From positions 1-7,087 of the forward strand of contig ONXW01000375.1 of NCBI GenBank assembly GCA_900321915.1: a DNA stretch of 7,087 bases, written 5' to 3'. The stretch is from an uncultured Eubacteriales bacterium. Lineage in GTDB: Bacteria > Bacillota > Clostridia > Lachnospirales > Lachnospiraceae. Below are positions 1 to 6,941 of the stretch, in pieces (within the stretch, counting starts at the first letter, position 1; each line of letters starts with the position of its first letter). Position numbers and translations under genes: made by a program. The notes beneath the pieces are model-generated. The model made no database searches, had not been told where the DNA came from, and was given only the letters and a program-made list of their open reading frames with translations.

Positions 1-383
1 GCCGCCTGCTGGTTCGGGTTCGGCTGTCCGTAGTTTTGCTGCCCTGCCGGCTGTGCGCCGCTGGCGTAGGTTGCGCCCGCATTCCCGTGCTGGCTGAACT
101 CTTTTCCGTATCCGGGACGCATCACCGGCGGAACGGTTGATTCCGCTGCCTGCACCGCATCCGAATAGGCAGCTGCGCCGGCGGCCGCGGCTCCCGCAGC
201 GACTGTTCCCGCCGCAGACGCGATTTCAGCTGCCGCTGTATCCGCTGCGCTGCCGATCTCCGCCGCAGCACTGTCCAGAGCTGAAGCTGCCTGAGCCGGG
301 GCATCGGCGGTTACCGGTGCGCCGCAGTTCTCGCAGAACTTCTGGCCTTCTCTTATCTCTTTTCCGCAATTCTCACAGAACAT
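1..383 (-). CDS. Zinc-ribbon protein with Ala-rich repeats, C-terminus cut by window edge
   Basis: Only the first 127 codons are present; the gene continues past the left edge. The start is an ATG at 383-381 with AGGAGG at 391-396, seven bases upstream. The protein opens with two CENC pairs (Cys3/Cys6 and Cys17/Cys20), the four ligands of a small zinc ribbon of the double-zinc-ribbon type. Residues about 27-70 are almost pure alanine with regularly spaced E, I, S, D and G, in an 11-residue period. Residues about 82-127 are a flexible stretch rich in G, Q, N, P and Y. In many Firmicutes, proteins with an N-terminal zinc ribbon and a Q/N/G/P-rich linker continue into membrane segments, but that part is not in view. 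It has its own promoter and is separate from the exporter gene upstream. No function can be assigned; the zinc ribbon is the only confident domain. Confidence 0.85.
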   Translation of the reverse strand, partial: MFCENCGKEIREGQKFCENCGAPVTADAPAQAASALDSAAAEIGSAADTAAAEIASAAGTVAAGAAAAGAAAYSDAVQAAESTVPPVMRPGYGKEFSQHGNAGATYASGAQPAGQQNYGQPNPNQQA

Positions 384-403
384 ATGAACTCCTCCTTTTA
401 TTT

Positions 404-413
404 CTGATATCAG
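404..413. repeat. 10-bp perfect palindrome at the predicted transcription start
   Basis: CTGATATCAG is a perfect palindrome that overlaps the end of the -10 box and the predicted start site of the zinc-ribbon gene. This is where a repressor dimer could block initiation. A further copy of the half-site, reading CTGAT on the minus strand, lies in the spacer at about 425-429. The palindrome is seen directly; an operator role is inferred from position only, and 10-bp palindromes also occur by chance. Confidence 0.35.
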
Positions 414-440
414 CATATTACGAAATCAGAATACTGTCAA
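412..440 (-). promoter_or_regulatory. Sigma-A-type promoter for the zinc-ribbon gene
   Basis: On the minus strand a perfect -35 TTGACA (440-435) is followed after exactly 17 bases by TATGCT (417-412), a four-of-six match to the -10 consensus. The start site would fall near 405, giving a leader of about 20 bases before the ATG at 383. It lies in the 94-base gap after the exporter stop codon, so it can drive the zinc-ribbon gene independently of the operon upstream. Confidence 0.7.
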
Positions 441-477
441 TAATCGGTCAGAACGGAAATGGAATCCCCTTCCCTTC

Positions 478-2448
478 TTAATATCCCGAAATCCACCACG
501 GATTCAGCATTTCTTCCATGATCTCCATCCGCTCCGCGTGGGCTTTCCTGCGGGCCGCGATATCCGGGTTCTCCTCCTCGTAAAGTTCCTCGCCGAGACT
601 CTCCACCGGCTCTTTTTCCGCCGCGAGGGGGTTCTTGAACTGGGTCTCATACAGCTCGGTATAGACGCCGCCTGCATTTACCAGCTCCTCGTGTACGCCC
701 CGCTCCGCAATGCGGCCGTCCTTGATGACAAGGATCTCGTCCGCCGCGAGGATCGTCGACAGGCGGTGGGCGATGAGGATGGAGGTGCAGCTCCCCACCA
801 GCGGGTCGATGGCCTCCTGGATCTTCGCCTCGGAGATGGAGTCAAGGGAGGCTGTTGCCTCGTCAAAGATGAGGAGGGCCGGCTTCTTCAGGAGCACCCT
901 GGCGATGGAAATCCTCTGTTTCTCCCCGCCGGACAGCTTCAGTCCACGGTTTCCGACCACCGTATCCAGCCCCTTCTCCTGGTTCGAGATAAAGTCATAG
1001 ATGTTGGCCTTCTCACAGGCCTCAATAAGCTCTTCCTCGGTCGCGTCCGGCTTGACGTACAGCAGGTTTTCCCGGATGGTCCCGTTGAAGAGATAGGTCT
1101 CCTGGGTCACGACGCCGATATTGGACCTGAGATACGTCAGATCCAGCTTCCTCACGTCGATCCCGTCAAAGAGGACTTCTCCTTCCTGCACATCGTAGAG
1201 ACGCGGGATCAGGTTGACGATGGTGCTCTTCCCGGATCCGGAGGGACCCACCAGGGCGATGCTCTTCCCCGGCTTCAGGATGAAATTCACATCCGTCAGG
1301 ATCTTACGCTCCGGCTCGTAGGAGAAGCCCACATGGCGGAATTCCACCGCGCCCTCGGCCTTTTCCGGCACGATGGGATTCTCCGGGTTCTTTATCTCCA
1401 CCGGCATGTCAAAATATTCAAAGATACGGGAGAACAGCGCCATGGAGCGGATCCAGTCCACCTGGATGTTCAGCAGCGAGTTTACCGGACCGTACATTCT
1501 CCCCAGGAGGGCCACAAGGACCGTGATGTCACCGACCGTCAGGTCCGAATTGTATTTCATCATCAGGATACCGCCCACCAGGTACAGGAGCATGGGGCCC
1601 ACGCTGGTAATGGTCGAGAGGACGACGCGGAACCACCGGCCTGCCATCTTCTCACGGATGTTCAGGCGGATCATCCGGAAATTGGCTTTCTCGTACTTAT
1701 CGTACTCCTCCTGCTCCCGGCAGAACAGCTTGACCAGCGTCTGCCCGCTGACAGACATGGTCTCATTCAGGATCCCGTTGATCTCGTCATTGCACTCCTG
1801 GGCATCCCTGGTCAGCGTCCAGCGCGTCTTGCCCGCCCGCCTCGTAGGAATGGTAAAGAGCGGCACGATCACAATGCCGACGGTGGCGAGAATCCAGTTT
1901 TTCCGGTACATGGCGATCAGCGCCACAATGAGGGTGATTGAGTTTGACAGGATGCTGGTAAATGTACTCGTTATCACCTGCTCCACGCCGGAAATATCGC
2001 TCGTCATGCGGGTGATGATATCTCCCTGGCTGTTGGTCATGAAAAAGCGCTGGGACATCTCCTGCAGATGCCTGTACATGGCGTTTCTCATATCATAGGT
2101 GATATACTGGGCAATCCAGCTGTTCAGGTAGTTTTCCAGGACGCCGATAAGGTTCGCCGCCGCGGTCACCAGCAGGGACAGCACGATATAGAAGACGAGC
2201 CTGTTGAAATCCCGTCCGATCAGGCCCTCGTCGATAATCTTGCCGGTCAGCACCGACGGCATAAGGGTCAGCACCGACGAGAACAGGATACAGAGAAGGG
2301 CCAGGAAAAGCTGCTTTTTATACGGCAGCAGATATGACATGACACGCACAATCAGCTCTTTCGTCACTTTGGGCTGATTCTGCTTTTCTTCCTCGGTCAG
2401 AAAGCTGCGGCTCCCCCGTCCGAACCCCATCATTCCACCAGGCGGCAT
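478..2448 (-). CDS. ABC multidrug/lipid-type exporter, fused permease-ATPase half-transporter
   Basis: Complete 656-residue protein with one transmembrane domain fused to one nucleotide-binding domain, the layout of MsbA/MdlB/BmrA-type type IV exporters. The membrane region covers about residues 35-325, with hydrophobic spans near 45-68, 84-104, 162-181, 185-200, 275-297 and 303-316. The ATPase domain runs from about 367 to 600: Walker A GPSGSGKS 401-408, Q-loop Gln449, signature LSGGEKQR 505-512, Walker B ending in catalytic Glu530, D-loop SLD 534-536 and switch His561. All catalytic residues are intact. The ATG has an excellent AAAGGAGG site upstream. The gene begins 41 bases after the PP2C-like gene with no clear promoter between, so it is probably the last operon gene. 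There is no partner half-transporter beside it, which suggests a homodimer. Extras are a Gly/Met-rich N-terminal tail of about 28 residues and a charged C-terminal tail of about 50 residues ending in a Trp-Trp motif. The substrate cannot be told from sequence. Confidence 0.93.
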   Translation of the reverse strand: MPPGGMMGFGRGSRSFLTEEEKQNQPKVTKELIVRVMSYLLPYKKQLFLALLCILFSSVLTLMPSVLTGKIIDEGLIGRDFNRLVFYIVLSLLVTAAANLIGVLENYLNSWIAQYITYDMRNAMYRHLQEMSQRFFMTNSQGDIITRMTSDISGVEQVITSTFTSILSNSITLIVALIAMYRKNWILATVGIVIVPLFTIPTRRAGKTRWTLTRDAQECNDEINGILNETMSVSGQTLVKLFCREQEEYDKYEKANFRMIRLNIREKMAGRWFRVVLSTITSVGPMLLYLVGGILMMKYNSDLTVGDITVLVALLGRMYGPVNSLLNIQVDWIRSMALFSRIFEYFDMPVEIKNPENPIVPEKAEGAVEFRHVGFSYEPERKILTDVNFILKPGKSIALVGPSGSGKSTIVNLIPRLYDVQEGEVLFDGIDVRKLDLTYLRSNIGVVTQETYLFNGTIRENLLYVKPDATEEELIEACEKANIYDFISNQEKGLDTVVGNRGLKLSGGEKQRISIARVLLKKPALLIFDEATASLDSISEAKIQEAIDPLVGSCTSILIAHRLSTILAADEILVIKDGRIAERGVHEELVNAGGVYTELYETQFKNPLAAEKEPVESLGEELYEEENPDIAARRKAHAERMEIMEEMLNPWWISGY

Positions 2449-2489
2449 ATTTTCCTCCTTTTACAGAAACTCCCCGCTCAGGATATCGC

Positions 2490-3479
2490 TCAGACGACGG
2501 CCCTCCAGTAGGTGCGGTCGTCGTAGCTGCATTCCAGCGGCCCCCTGCCCTTCATCTGTTTGTTGAAACGGAAGCACAGCGGATCTTTCTGCAGCAGGGA
2601 TGCCAGGGCGGCTTCACTCTCGGCGAGCGTCTTTCCCGTCACGGGATAGCCGTCGGAGGCAAGGACAATCTCTGTCCCCGGTTTCACAGGATACCGCAGA
2701 ATCATCCGGGAATTCATCTTGTAACCGTTCAGCATGGCGTAGCCGTCGGGCACATCCCGGTTCTCAAAATAAAACTTTTTGTGCATGTCCTCCGCGATCA
2801 CGGCTTTCCCGGTATCAAACGCGGTCAGCTCCTCTATGGTCTTTCCCCGGGCAATCTCCGCCTCCAGGAACTGGGCCCTCTTCAGCGCGTGCATCTCATT
2901 CAGCTTCCGGGCATGGGAATACACCCTGCCGCCTATGCGGCAGTTGCATCCGCCGTAGCTCCATATCTCATGGTAGAAATCATTGTAGACAATGACGGAA
3001 GCCCTCGGGTACTCGATAATATCGATCAGGCCGTAAGTCGGCTGGACCAGCTGCTTTTCCTGCTGTTCTTCCAGGCAGATTTCCGCCTTTTTCCGCAGTT
3101 CTTTGTTGAGGGCATGGAAAAAATCCTCCGGGGTCATTTCCCAGACAGGCACTTCCTGCGGGACTTCCTCTTCTTCGGCGCCGGAGGCTTCCTGTGCTTC
3201 GTCCTCCTCCGTTTCCCCCGCGGCTTCCATAGCGGCACGGATGGCGGCTTCTTCTTCCCTCTTACGGACTATTTCCTTCCCTTTCCGGGTTTCTTCCTCC
3301 AGGAAGTTCATCAGGACGTTTTTTGCGAACAGGCCTCCGCTTTTCCCGTACCAGATGTTCCACTTCCCTGTGGTTACGCCGTCGATAAGCACTGCCATCT
3401 GTTCTGAAAGGAAAAGTCCGTCCTCACAGAGATTCTGATCCAGTTTTTTCCCCTGCAGGAATTCTTCTATGGTCTTCAA
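2490..3479 (-). CDS. PP2C-like Ser/Thr phosphatase-family protein, UUG start
   Basis: Predicted 329 residues. I start it at TTG (3479-3477) and not at the ATG at 3611. The TTG has AGGAG six bases upstream (3490-3486), and its TTGA overlaps the TGA stop of the preceding hydrolase gene. The longer frame would add 44 residues, all lying inside that gene. Family resemblance is by motif: Glu19-Asp20 near the N-terminus, Asp33-Gly34 in a hydrophobic strand, an ASDG motif with Asp276, and DDRT at 320-323. These match the metal-binding acidic residues of PP2C (PPM) phosphatases in order and spacing type. Two features depart from the family. A Glu/Ala-rich acidic insert occupies about residues 61-111, and the strand that usually reads Gly-Asp has Gly-Gly-Cys-Asn-Cys (176-180) instead. 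There is no signal peptide or membrane segment, so it is probably cytoplasmic. The substrate is unknown, and it could be a non-catalytic family member. Gene boundaries are more certain than function. Confidence 0.7.
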   Translation of the reverse strand: MKTIEEFLQGKKLDQNLCEDGLFLSEQMAVLIDGVTTGKWNIWYGKSGGLFAKNVLMNFLEEETRKGKEIVRKREEEAAIRAAMEAAGETEEDEAQEASGAEEEEVPQEVPVWEMTPEDFFHALNKELRKKAEICLEEQQEKQLVQPTYGLIDIIEYPRASVIVYNDFYHEIWSYGGCNCRIGGRVYSHARKLNEMHALKRAQFLEAEIARGKTIEELTAFDTGKAVIAEDMHKKFYFENRDVPDGYAMLNGYKMNSRMILRYPVKPGTEIVLASDGYPVTGKTLAESEAALASLLQKDPLCFRFNKQMKGRGPLECSYDDRTYWRAVV

Positions 3480-4486
3480 TCCCGACTCCTTTCCGCTCCG
3501 GATGCGCTCCCGGCATAGTAACGCCGAATTCCGTCCGCTGTTCTCCGCTCTGCCCTGCCTCTTTTTACCAGGTAATTGAGATGTGACATGCATTCCCCCA
3601 CGGCAAACCACTTCTGGGCCAGGGGGAATTCCGCCCAGGTGGCGGACCGTATCTTCCAGGTCATCAGCCCCGCGATCTCGTAGGCGCAGAGCCCCGGATT
3701 CTGCAGGATGATCCGTTCTGTCTCGCCCAGACGCCTCGCGTGGTGGTCGAGGAGCACCCGGATCCTCTCCTTGTAGTCCCCGCTCTTCCTGTGTCCCGGA
3801 AGTGCCAGCTTTACCGGGTAGTTCCGCACCCGCAGGAGGTTTTCCAGATAATCCCCCAGCGAATCCTCCACCCAGGACCAGGCCGTGATGTTCGGCGTGA
3901 TATCAAAAAGGATGTGATCCCCGGTAAACATGATCTCCTGCTCCGGCATCCAGAACATGGTATTCCCCGGCGTATGCCCGGGCACCACAATGGTTTTCAG
4001 AGTGTATTCCCCGATCGTAAGCTCCTGCCCGTCGTCGATGGGGGTGAACCTGTCGTCCAGCGACAGAAGCCTCTCCGCCATGGCAGGATTGGTTTTCTGG
4101 TTCTCCTCCAGAAGGTCCTTCGGGAATCCCTCCTCCAGAAATCTTTTGTTGCGCTCCGCCACCGTCTTGTTTGCGATATTCATGCCCAGATATCTGAGGT
4201 CAGTCCTGCTGAGGTAAATCTTTCGGTTTTTCCCTGCGAATTCCGCGGAAAGCCCGGAATGATCCGAGTGAAGATGGGTCAGCAGCACGTCGGTCTTTTC
4301 CGTATCGGCGCCGACTTCCTCCAGCCCTTTTCGGAGGGCGTTCCTGCAGGCGTCCTTACGGAACCCCGTGTCGATGAGAAGCCAGGAATCCTTCCCCTTC
4401 AGCAGGTAGCTGTTGAGCTCCCTGAGGGGATTTCCCGGCAGTTCCACCCCGATCCGCCAGATATTTCTGTATATCTCCTCCGCCAT
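3476..4486 (-). CDS. Metallo-beta-lactamase-fold hydrolase with C-terminal winged helix
   Basis: Predicted 336 residues. The zinc-binding signature is complete: THLHSDH gives His71, His73, Asp75 and His76, followed by His171 (PGHTPGN), Asp190 (TGDH) and His232 (LPGH). This is the two-metal site of glyoxalase II/LACTB2-like hydrolases. After the hydrolase core, about residues 258-325 look like the winged-helix tail of the LACTB2-type subgroup. Start choice: ATG at 4486 is preferred because AGGGG lies eight bases upstream and the protein then opens with EEIYRNIWRI, a typical beginning for these proteins. ATG at 4504 would overlap the rsuA stop as ATGA but has a poor ribosome site. An ATG at 4561 lies deep inside rsuA and is unlikely. 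The gene ends in a TGA overlapping the UUG of the PP2C-like gene, so the two are probably translationally coupled. The family hydrolyses thioesters, lactones, phosphodiesters and other substrates; the one used here is not evident. Confidence 0.88.
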   Translation of the reverse strand: MAEEIYRNIWRIGVELPGNPLRELNSYLLKGKDSWLLIDTGFRKDACRNALRKGLEEVGADTEKTDVLLTHLHSDHSGLSAEFAGKNRKIYLSRTDLRYLGMNIANKTVAERNKRFLEEGFPKDLLEENQKTNPAMAERLLSLDDRFTPIDDGQELTIGEYTLKTIVVPGHTPGNTMFWMPEQEIMFTGDHILFDITPNITAWSWVEDSLGDYLENLLRVRNYPVKLALPGHRKSGDYKERIRVLLDHHARRLGETERIILQNPGLCAYEIAGLMTWKIRSATWAEFPLAQKWFAVGECMSHLNYLVKRGRAERRTADGIRRYYAGSASGAERSRD

Positions 4487-4500
4487 TTTCCGTTCCCCTG

Positions 4501-5217
4501 TCATTCCAGCCCGGTCAGCTTCTTTAATGCCTTGATTTCTTCCTCTGTCAGCCTTCGGCATTCACCGGCAGAGAGCGCTTCGTCCAGCACAAGCGTCCCC
4601 ATGGAGAGCCTTTTCAGGTACCGGACTTCCTTCCCCCGCGCTGCAAACATCCTCTTTATCTGATGGAATTTCCCTTCGCGGATGGTTATCTCTGCCCACT
4701 CCGGCCCCCGGCCGGGAAGAAGAGTAAGCTTTGCGGGCATCGCCGTCAGCTCGTCGTCGACCCGGAAGCCTTCCCCGAAGATGCGCACATCCTCCTCCGA
4801 TACGGGAAGGTCTGTCTGCACCAGGTAGGTCTTATCCACGTGATGCTTCGGGGAGAGGAGGCGGTGGGCCAGCTCCCCGTCATTTGTGATGAGAAGGAGC
4901 CCTTCCGTATCCCGGTCCAGTCGCCCTGCCGGGAACAGGTCCCTTCTCCGCTCCTCCGGAAGAAGGTCCAGCACGGTCCTGCTGTGCCTGTCCTCCGTTG
5001 CGGTAATGACGCCGGCAGGCTTGTGAAGCATGTAATACACATACTGCTCATACCGCACCGGTTTTCCCTTCCAGTATACTTCCGAATCTTCGGTCACCCG
5101 GGCGCCGGGGTCCCGTAAAATTTCGCGCCCGACGGCAACCCGCCCGGCGCGAATTTCTTTCCGGATATCACTTCTTTTTCCGACGCCCATATCGGCAAGA
5201 AATTTGTCCAGTCTCAT
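4501..5217 (-). CDS. rsuA: RsuA-family rRNA pseudouridine synthase
   Basis: Complete 238-residue protein. Residues 1-48 form an S4 RNA-binding domain (MRLDKFLADMGVG, then a basic helix). The catalytic domain carries GRLDRDTEGLL at 98-108 with the catalytic aspartate at Asp101, HKPAGVIT at 65-72, and the family's C-terminal motif GKFHQIKRMF at 182-191. Enzymes of this family isomerise one uridine in ribosomal RNA; the E. coli RsuA target is 16S U516. Related RluB/E/F enzymes modify 23S rRNA, so the exact target is inferred. The ATG at 5217 gives the conserved family N-terminus, although its ribosome site is weak: only an A-run and AAGG almost touching the ATG. It sits 15 bases after the sufB-type stop, so translation may depend on reinitiation. 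Membership in the same transcript as sufCB is inferred from spacing. Confidence 0.92.
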   Translation of the reverse strand: MRLDKFLADMGVGKRSDIRKEIRAGRVAVGREILRDPGARVTEDSEVYWKGKPVRYEQYVYYMLHKPAGVITATEDRHSRTVLDLLPEERRRDLFPAGRLDRDTEGLLLITNDGELAHRLLSPKHHVDKTYLVQTDLPVSEEDVRIFGEGFRVDDELTAMPAKLTLLPGRGPEWAEITIREGKFHQIKRMFAARGKEVRYLKRLSMGTLVLDEALSAGECRRLTEEEIKALKKLTGLE

Positions 5218-5232
5218 ACCTTTTTTACAGTC

Positions 5233-6168
5233 TTATTTCAGGAATCCGTTGATGATCTGCTCTTCCGCTTCCTGCTCCGTAAGCCCCAGCGTCATCAGCT
5301 TTATAATCTGTTCTCCCGCGATCTTTCCGATGGCCGCCTCATGGATCAGCTGCGCGTCCAGGTCATTGGCCTCCAGCTGCGGAACGGCGAGGATTCTCGC
5401 CTTATCCATGATAATCGCGTCGCACTCGGTATGCCCGGTGCAGGGCGCATTGCCCACGATGATGGAATCGAACTTCTGGTAGGAATTCTCCCGGGCTACG
5501 GAACGTGATACCACGTCCGCGCTGGATCCCTCCCCGTTCAGCCGGGTGATGTAAATACTTTCCGCGTGCTGGCTTCCGTGGGTCATCAGGCGCTCCCGCA
5601 CCACCAGTCTTGCACCGGCCGCCAGATCCGCAGTGGACTTGCGGATGGTGGAATCCACGCCCTTGATCTGGACCATCTCCATCTCCATGGTGCTTCCCTC
5701 ATCGATGTGCACCTCGGTCTCCGGATTCAGGATCCGCTTTCCTTCGCCGTCACCGGATCCGTAATGCTTCTCCACGTATTTTACCTTTGCGTTTTTGCCG
5801 ACAAAGAAGCGGTGAATACCGTCATGCTCGGAATCCTGTTTCCCGCAGTTGTCGATGCCGCAGCCTGCAACAATGACCACATCGCAGTCATCCCCGACAT
5901 AAAAGTCGTTGTAGACCATCTCCTTCAGGCCGCTCTCGTTCATGACGACGGGGATGTGGACGCTCTCGTTCTTTGTCCCGGGCTTGATATGGATATCAAT
6001 TCCCGTGCCGTCTTCCTTGGATACTATATCAATGTTCGCGGTGGTGTTCCTTGCCGCCATCTCGCCGTTGGCGCGGATATTGAAAGCGCCCTCCGGGATA
6101 TCGTGAAGGTCCGCCACCTCCGCAAGAAGTCTTCTCTGAATTTCATCAATCTGTTTTACCTGTAACAT
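5233..6168 (-). CDS. sufB: SufB/SufD-family Fe-S cluster scaffold, short (SMS-type) form
   Basis: Predicted 311 residues, much shorter than E. coli SufB (about 495), and equivalent to the SufBD beta-helix core. It belongs to the short SufB-like group of methanogens and anaerobic Clostridia, described as the SmsB partner of SmsC in minimal SUF-like systems. It should form a complex with the adjacent SufC and build iron-sulfur clusters in the cytoplasm. Supporting residues: Cys249 in TECDAIIMD aligns with the essential SufB cysteine (E. coli Cys405), and His276-Glu277 in the HEAAIGKI motif matches the conserved SufB HEA region. Other cysteines lie at about 95, 103, 108 and 243. I start at ATG 6168, 14 bases after the sufC stop, with AAGGGG about ten bases upstream. 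ATG 6201 would overlap sufC by 19 bases and adds an uncharacteristic N-terminus. The name sufB is used in the broad sense; SmsB would be equally fitting. Confidence 0.88.
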   Translation of the reverse strand: MLQVKQIDEIQRRLLAEVADLHDIPEGAFNIRANGEMAARNTTANIDIVSKEDGTGIDIHIKPGTKNESVHIPVVMNESGLKEMVYNDFYVGDDCDVVIVAGCGIDNCGKQDSEHDGIHRFFVGKNAKVKYVEKHYGSGDGEGKRILNPETEVHIDEGSTMEMEMVQIKGVDSTIRKSTADLAAGARLVVRERLMTHGSQHAESIYITRLNGEGSSADVVSRSVARENSYQKFDSIIVGNAPCTGHTECDAIIMDKARILAVPQLEANDLDAQLIHEAAIGKIAGEQIIKLMTLGLTEQEAEEQIINGFLK

Positions 6169-6182
6169 CTCTGCCCGTCCCC

Positions 6183-6911
6183 TTATTTCATCATCTCGCA
6201 TGACGGAACTGCCGAAGCGGTGCCGATCAATGTCGGAAGAATGTCTGCCTTGCTGCCCTGCCGGTCAATGCGGCCGTCCGCGATAACCACAATCTCATCC
6301 GCGATCTCCAGGATGCGCTCCTGATGGGAAATGATGAGGATGGAGCTGTCCTGGATGGACGCCCGCATCACCTCAAATACCTGGATCAGGTTCTGGAAGC
6401 TCCAGAGATCGATGCCCGCCTCCGGTTCATCAAAGAGGGAGAGGCGCGTCTTCCTCGCCAGTACCGTGGCGATCTCAATCCTCTTCAGCTCCCCGCCGGA
6501 AAGGCTCGCGTTCACCTCGCGGTTGATATAATCTTTCGCGCACAGGCCGACGGCGGAAAGATACTGGCAGGCGTCCGCGATGGACATCCTGCGTCCCGCC
6601 GCAAGCCGGATAAGGTCCAGGACCTGGATGCCCTTAAAACGCACCGGCTGCTGGAAAGCATAGCTGATGCCCATTTTCGCGCGGTCGGTAATACTTGCTT
6701 CGGTGATATCCTGCCCGTCAAAGAAGATCTGCCCCTCTGTCGGCTTCTCTATACCCGCGATAATCTTGGCCAGCGTTGACTTGCCGCCCCCGTTGGGCCC
6801 CGTAATGACGATGAACTTGTTGTCCGGGATAATCAGGCTGATGTCCCTGAGAATCCCTTTATCTTTCTCATCTTCTGTCACTTCGAAAGTAATGTTTTTC
6901 AGTTCCAGCAT
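6183..6911 (-). CDS. sufC: SufC-type ATPase of Fe-S cluster assembly
   Basis: Complete 242-residue soluble ABC-type ATPase. Motifs: Walker A GPNGGGKS 38-45, Q-loop Gln87 in AFQQP, signature LSGGE 137-141 followed by LKR, Walker B LSLFDEPEAGID with catalytic Glu162, and switch His196 in ISHQ. The LSGGELKR and FDEPEAGID variants, together with a SufB-type gene 14 bases downstream, identify it as SufC and not a transporter ATPase; no permease is encoded beside it. ATP hydrolysis by SufC reshapes the SufB scaffold during cluster assembly. The ATG at 6911 has AGAGGA nine bases upstream. It is the first gene after a good promoter at 6968-6996, with a leader of about 50 bases. Only sufC and sufB are present: no cysteine desulfurase (sufS), sufU, sufD or Rrf2/IscR-type regulator lies within the window. 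Confidence 0.93.
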   Translation of the reverse strand: MLELKNITFEVTEDEKDKGILRDISLIIPDNKFIVITGPNGGGKSTLAKIIAGIEKPTEGQIFFDGQDITEASITDRAKMGISYAFQQPVRFKGIQVLDLIRLAAGRRMSIADACQYLSAVGLCAKDYINREVNASLSGGELKRIEIATVLARKTRLSLFDEPEAGIDLWSFQNLIQVFEVMRASIQDSSILIISHQERILEIADEIVVIADGRIDRQGSKADILPTLIGTASAVPSCEMMK

Positions 6912-6941
6912 AGTATCTTATCCTCTCAAGCTTGTTTGGGA

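Noticed and set aside
450..478. Imperfect inverted repeat after the exporter stop, a possible terminator.
   Set aside because: The 9-bp stem has a central mismatch, the loop is 11 bases and no T-run follows in either direction. Some readthrough into the zinc-ribbon gene therefore remains possible.
538..1941. A 467-codon open frame on the plus strand, opposite the exporter gene.
   Set aside because: It lies wholly antisense to a gene with intact ABC motifs. It has no recognisable domain and an Arg/His/Asp-heavy, low-hydrophobicity composition. It is best explained as a shadow of G+C-rich codon use.
3480..3611. An extra 44 residues at the N-terminus of the PP2C-like protein from the ATG at 3611.
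   Set aside because: The stretch lies inside the winged-helix coding region of the hydrolase gene, is Arg/Lys/Gly-rich without domain character, and a far better ribosome site sits before the UUG at 3479.
6927..6934. CAAGCTTG palindrome in the sufC leader.
   Set aside because: An 8-bp palindrome is expected by chance. It has no loop and no spacing relation to the promoter that would suggest a function.
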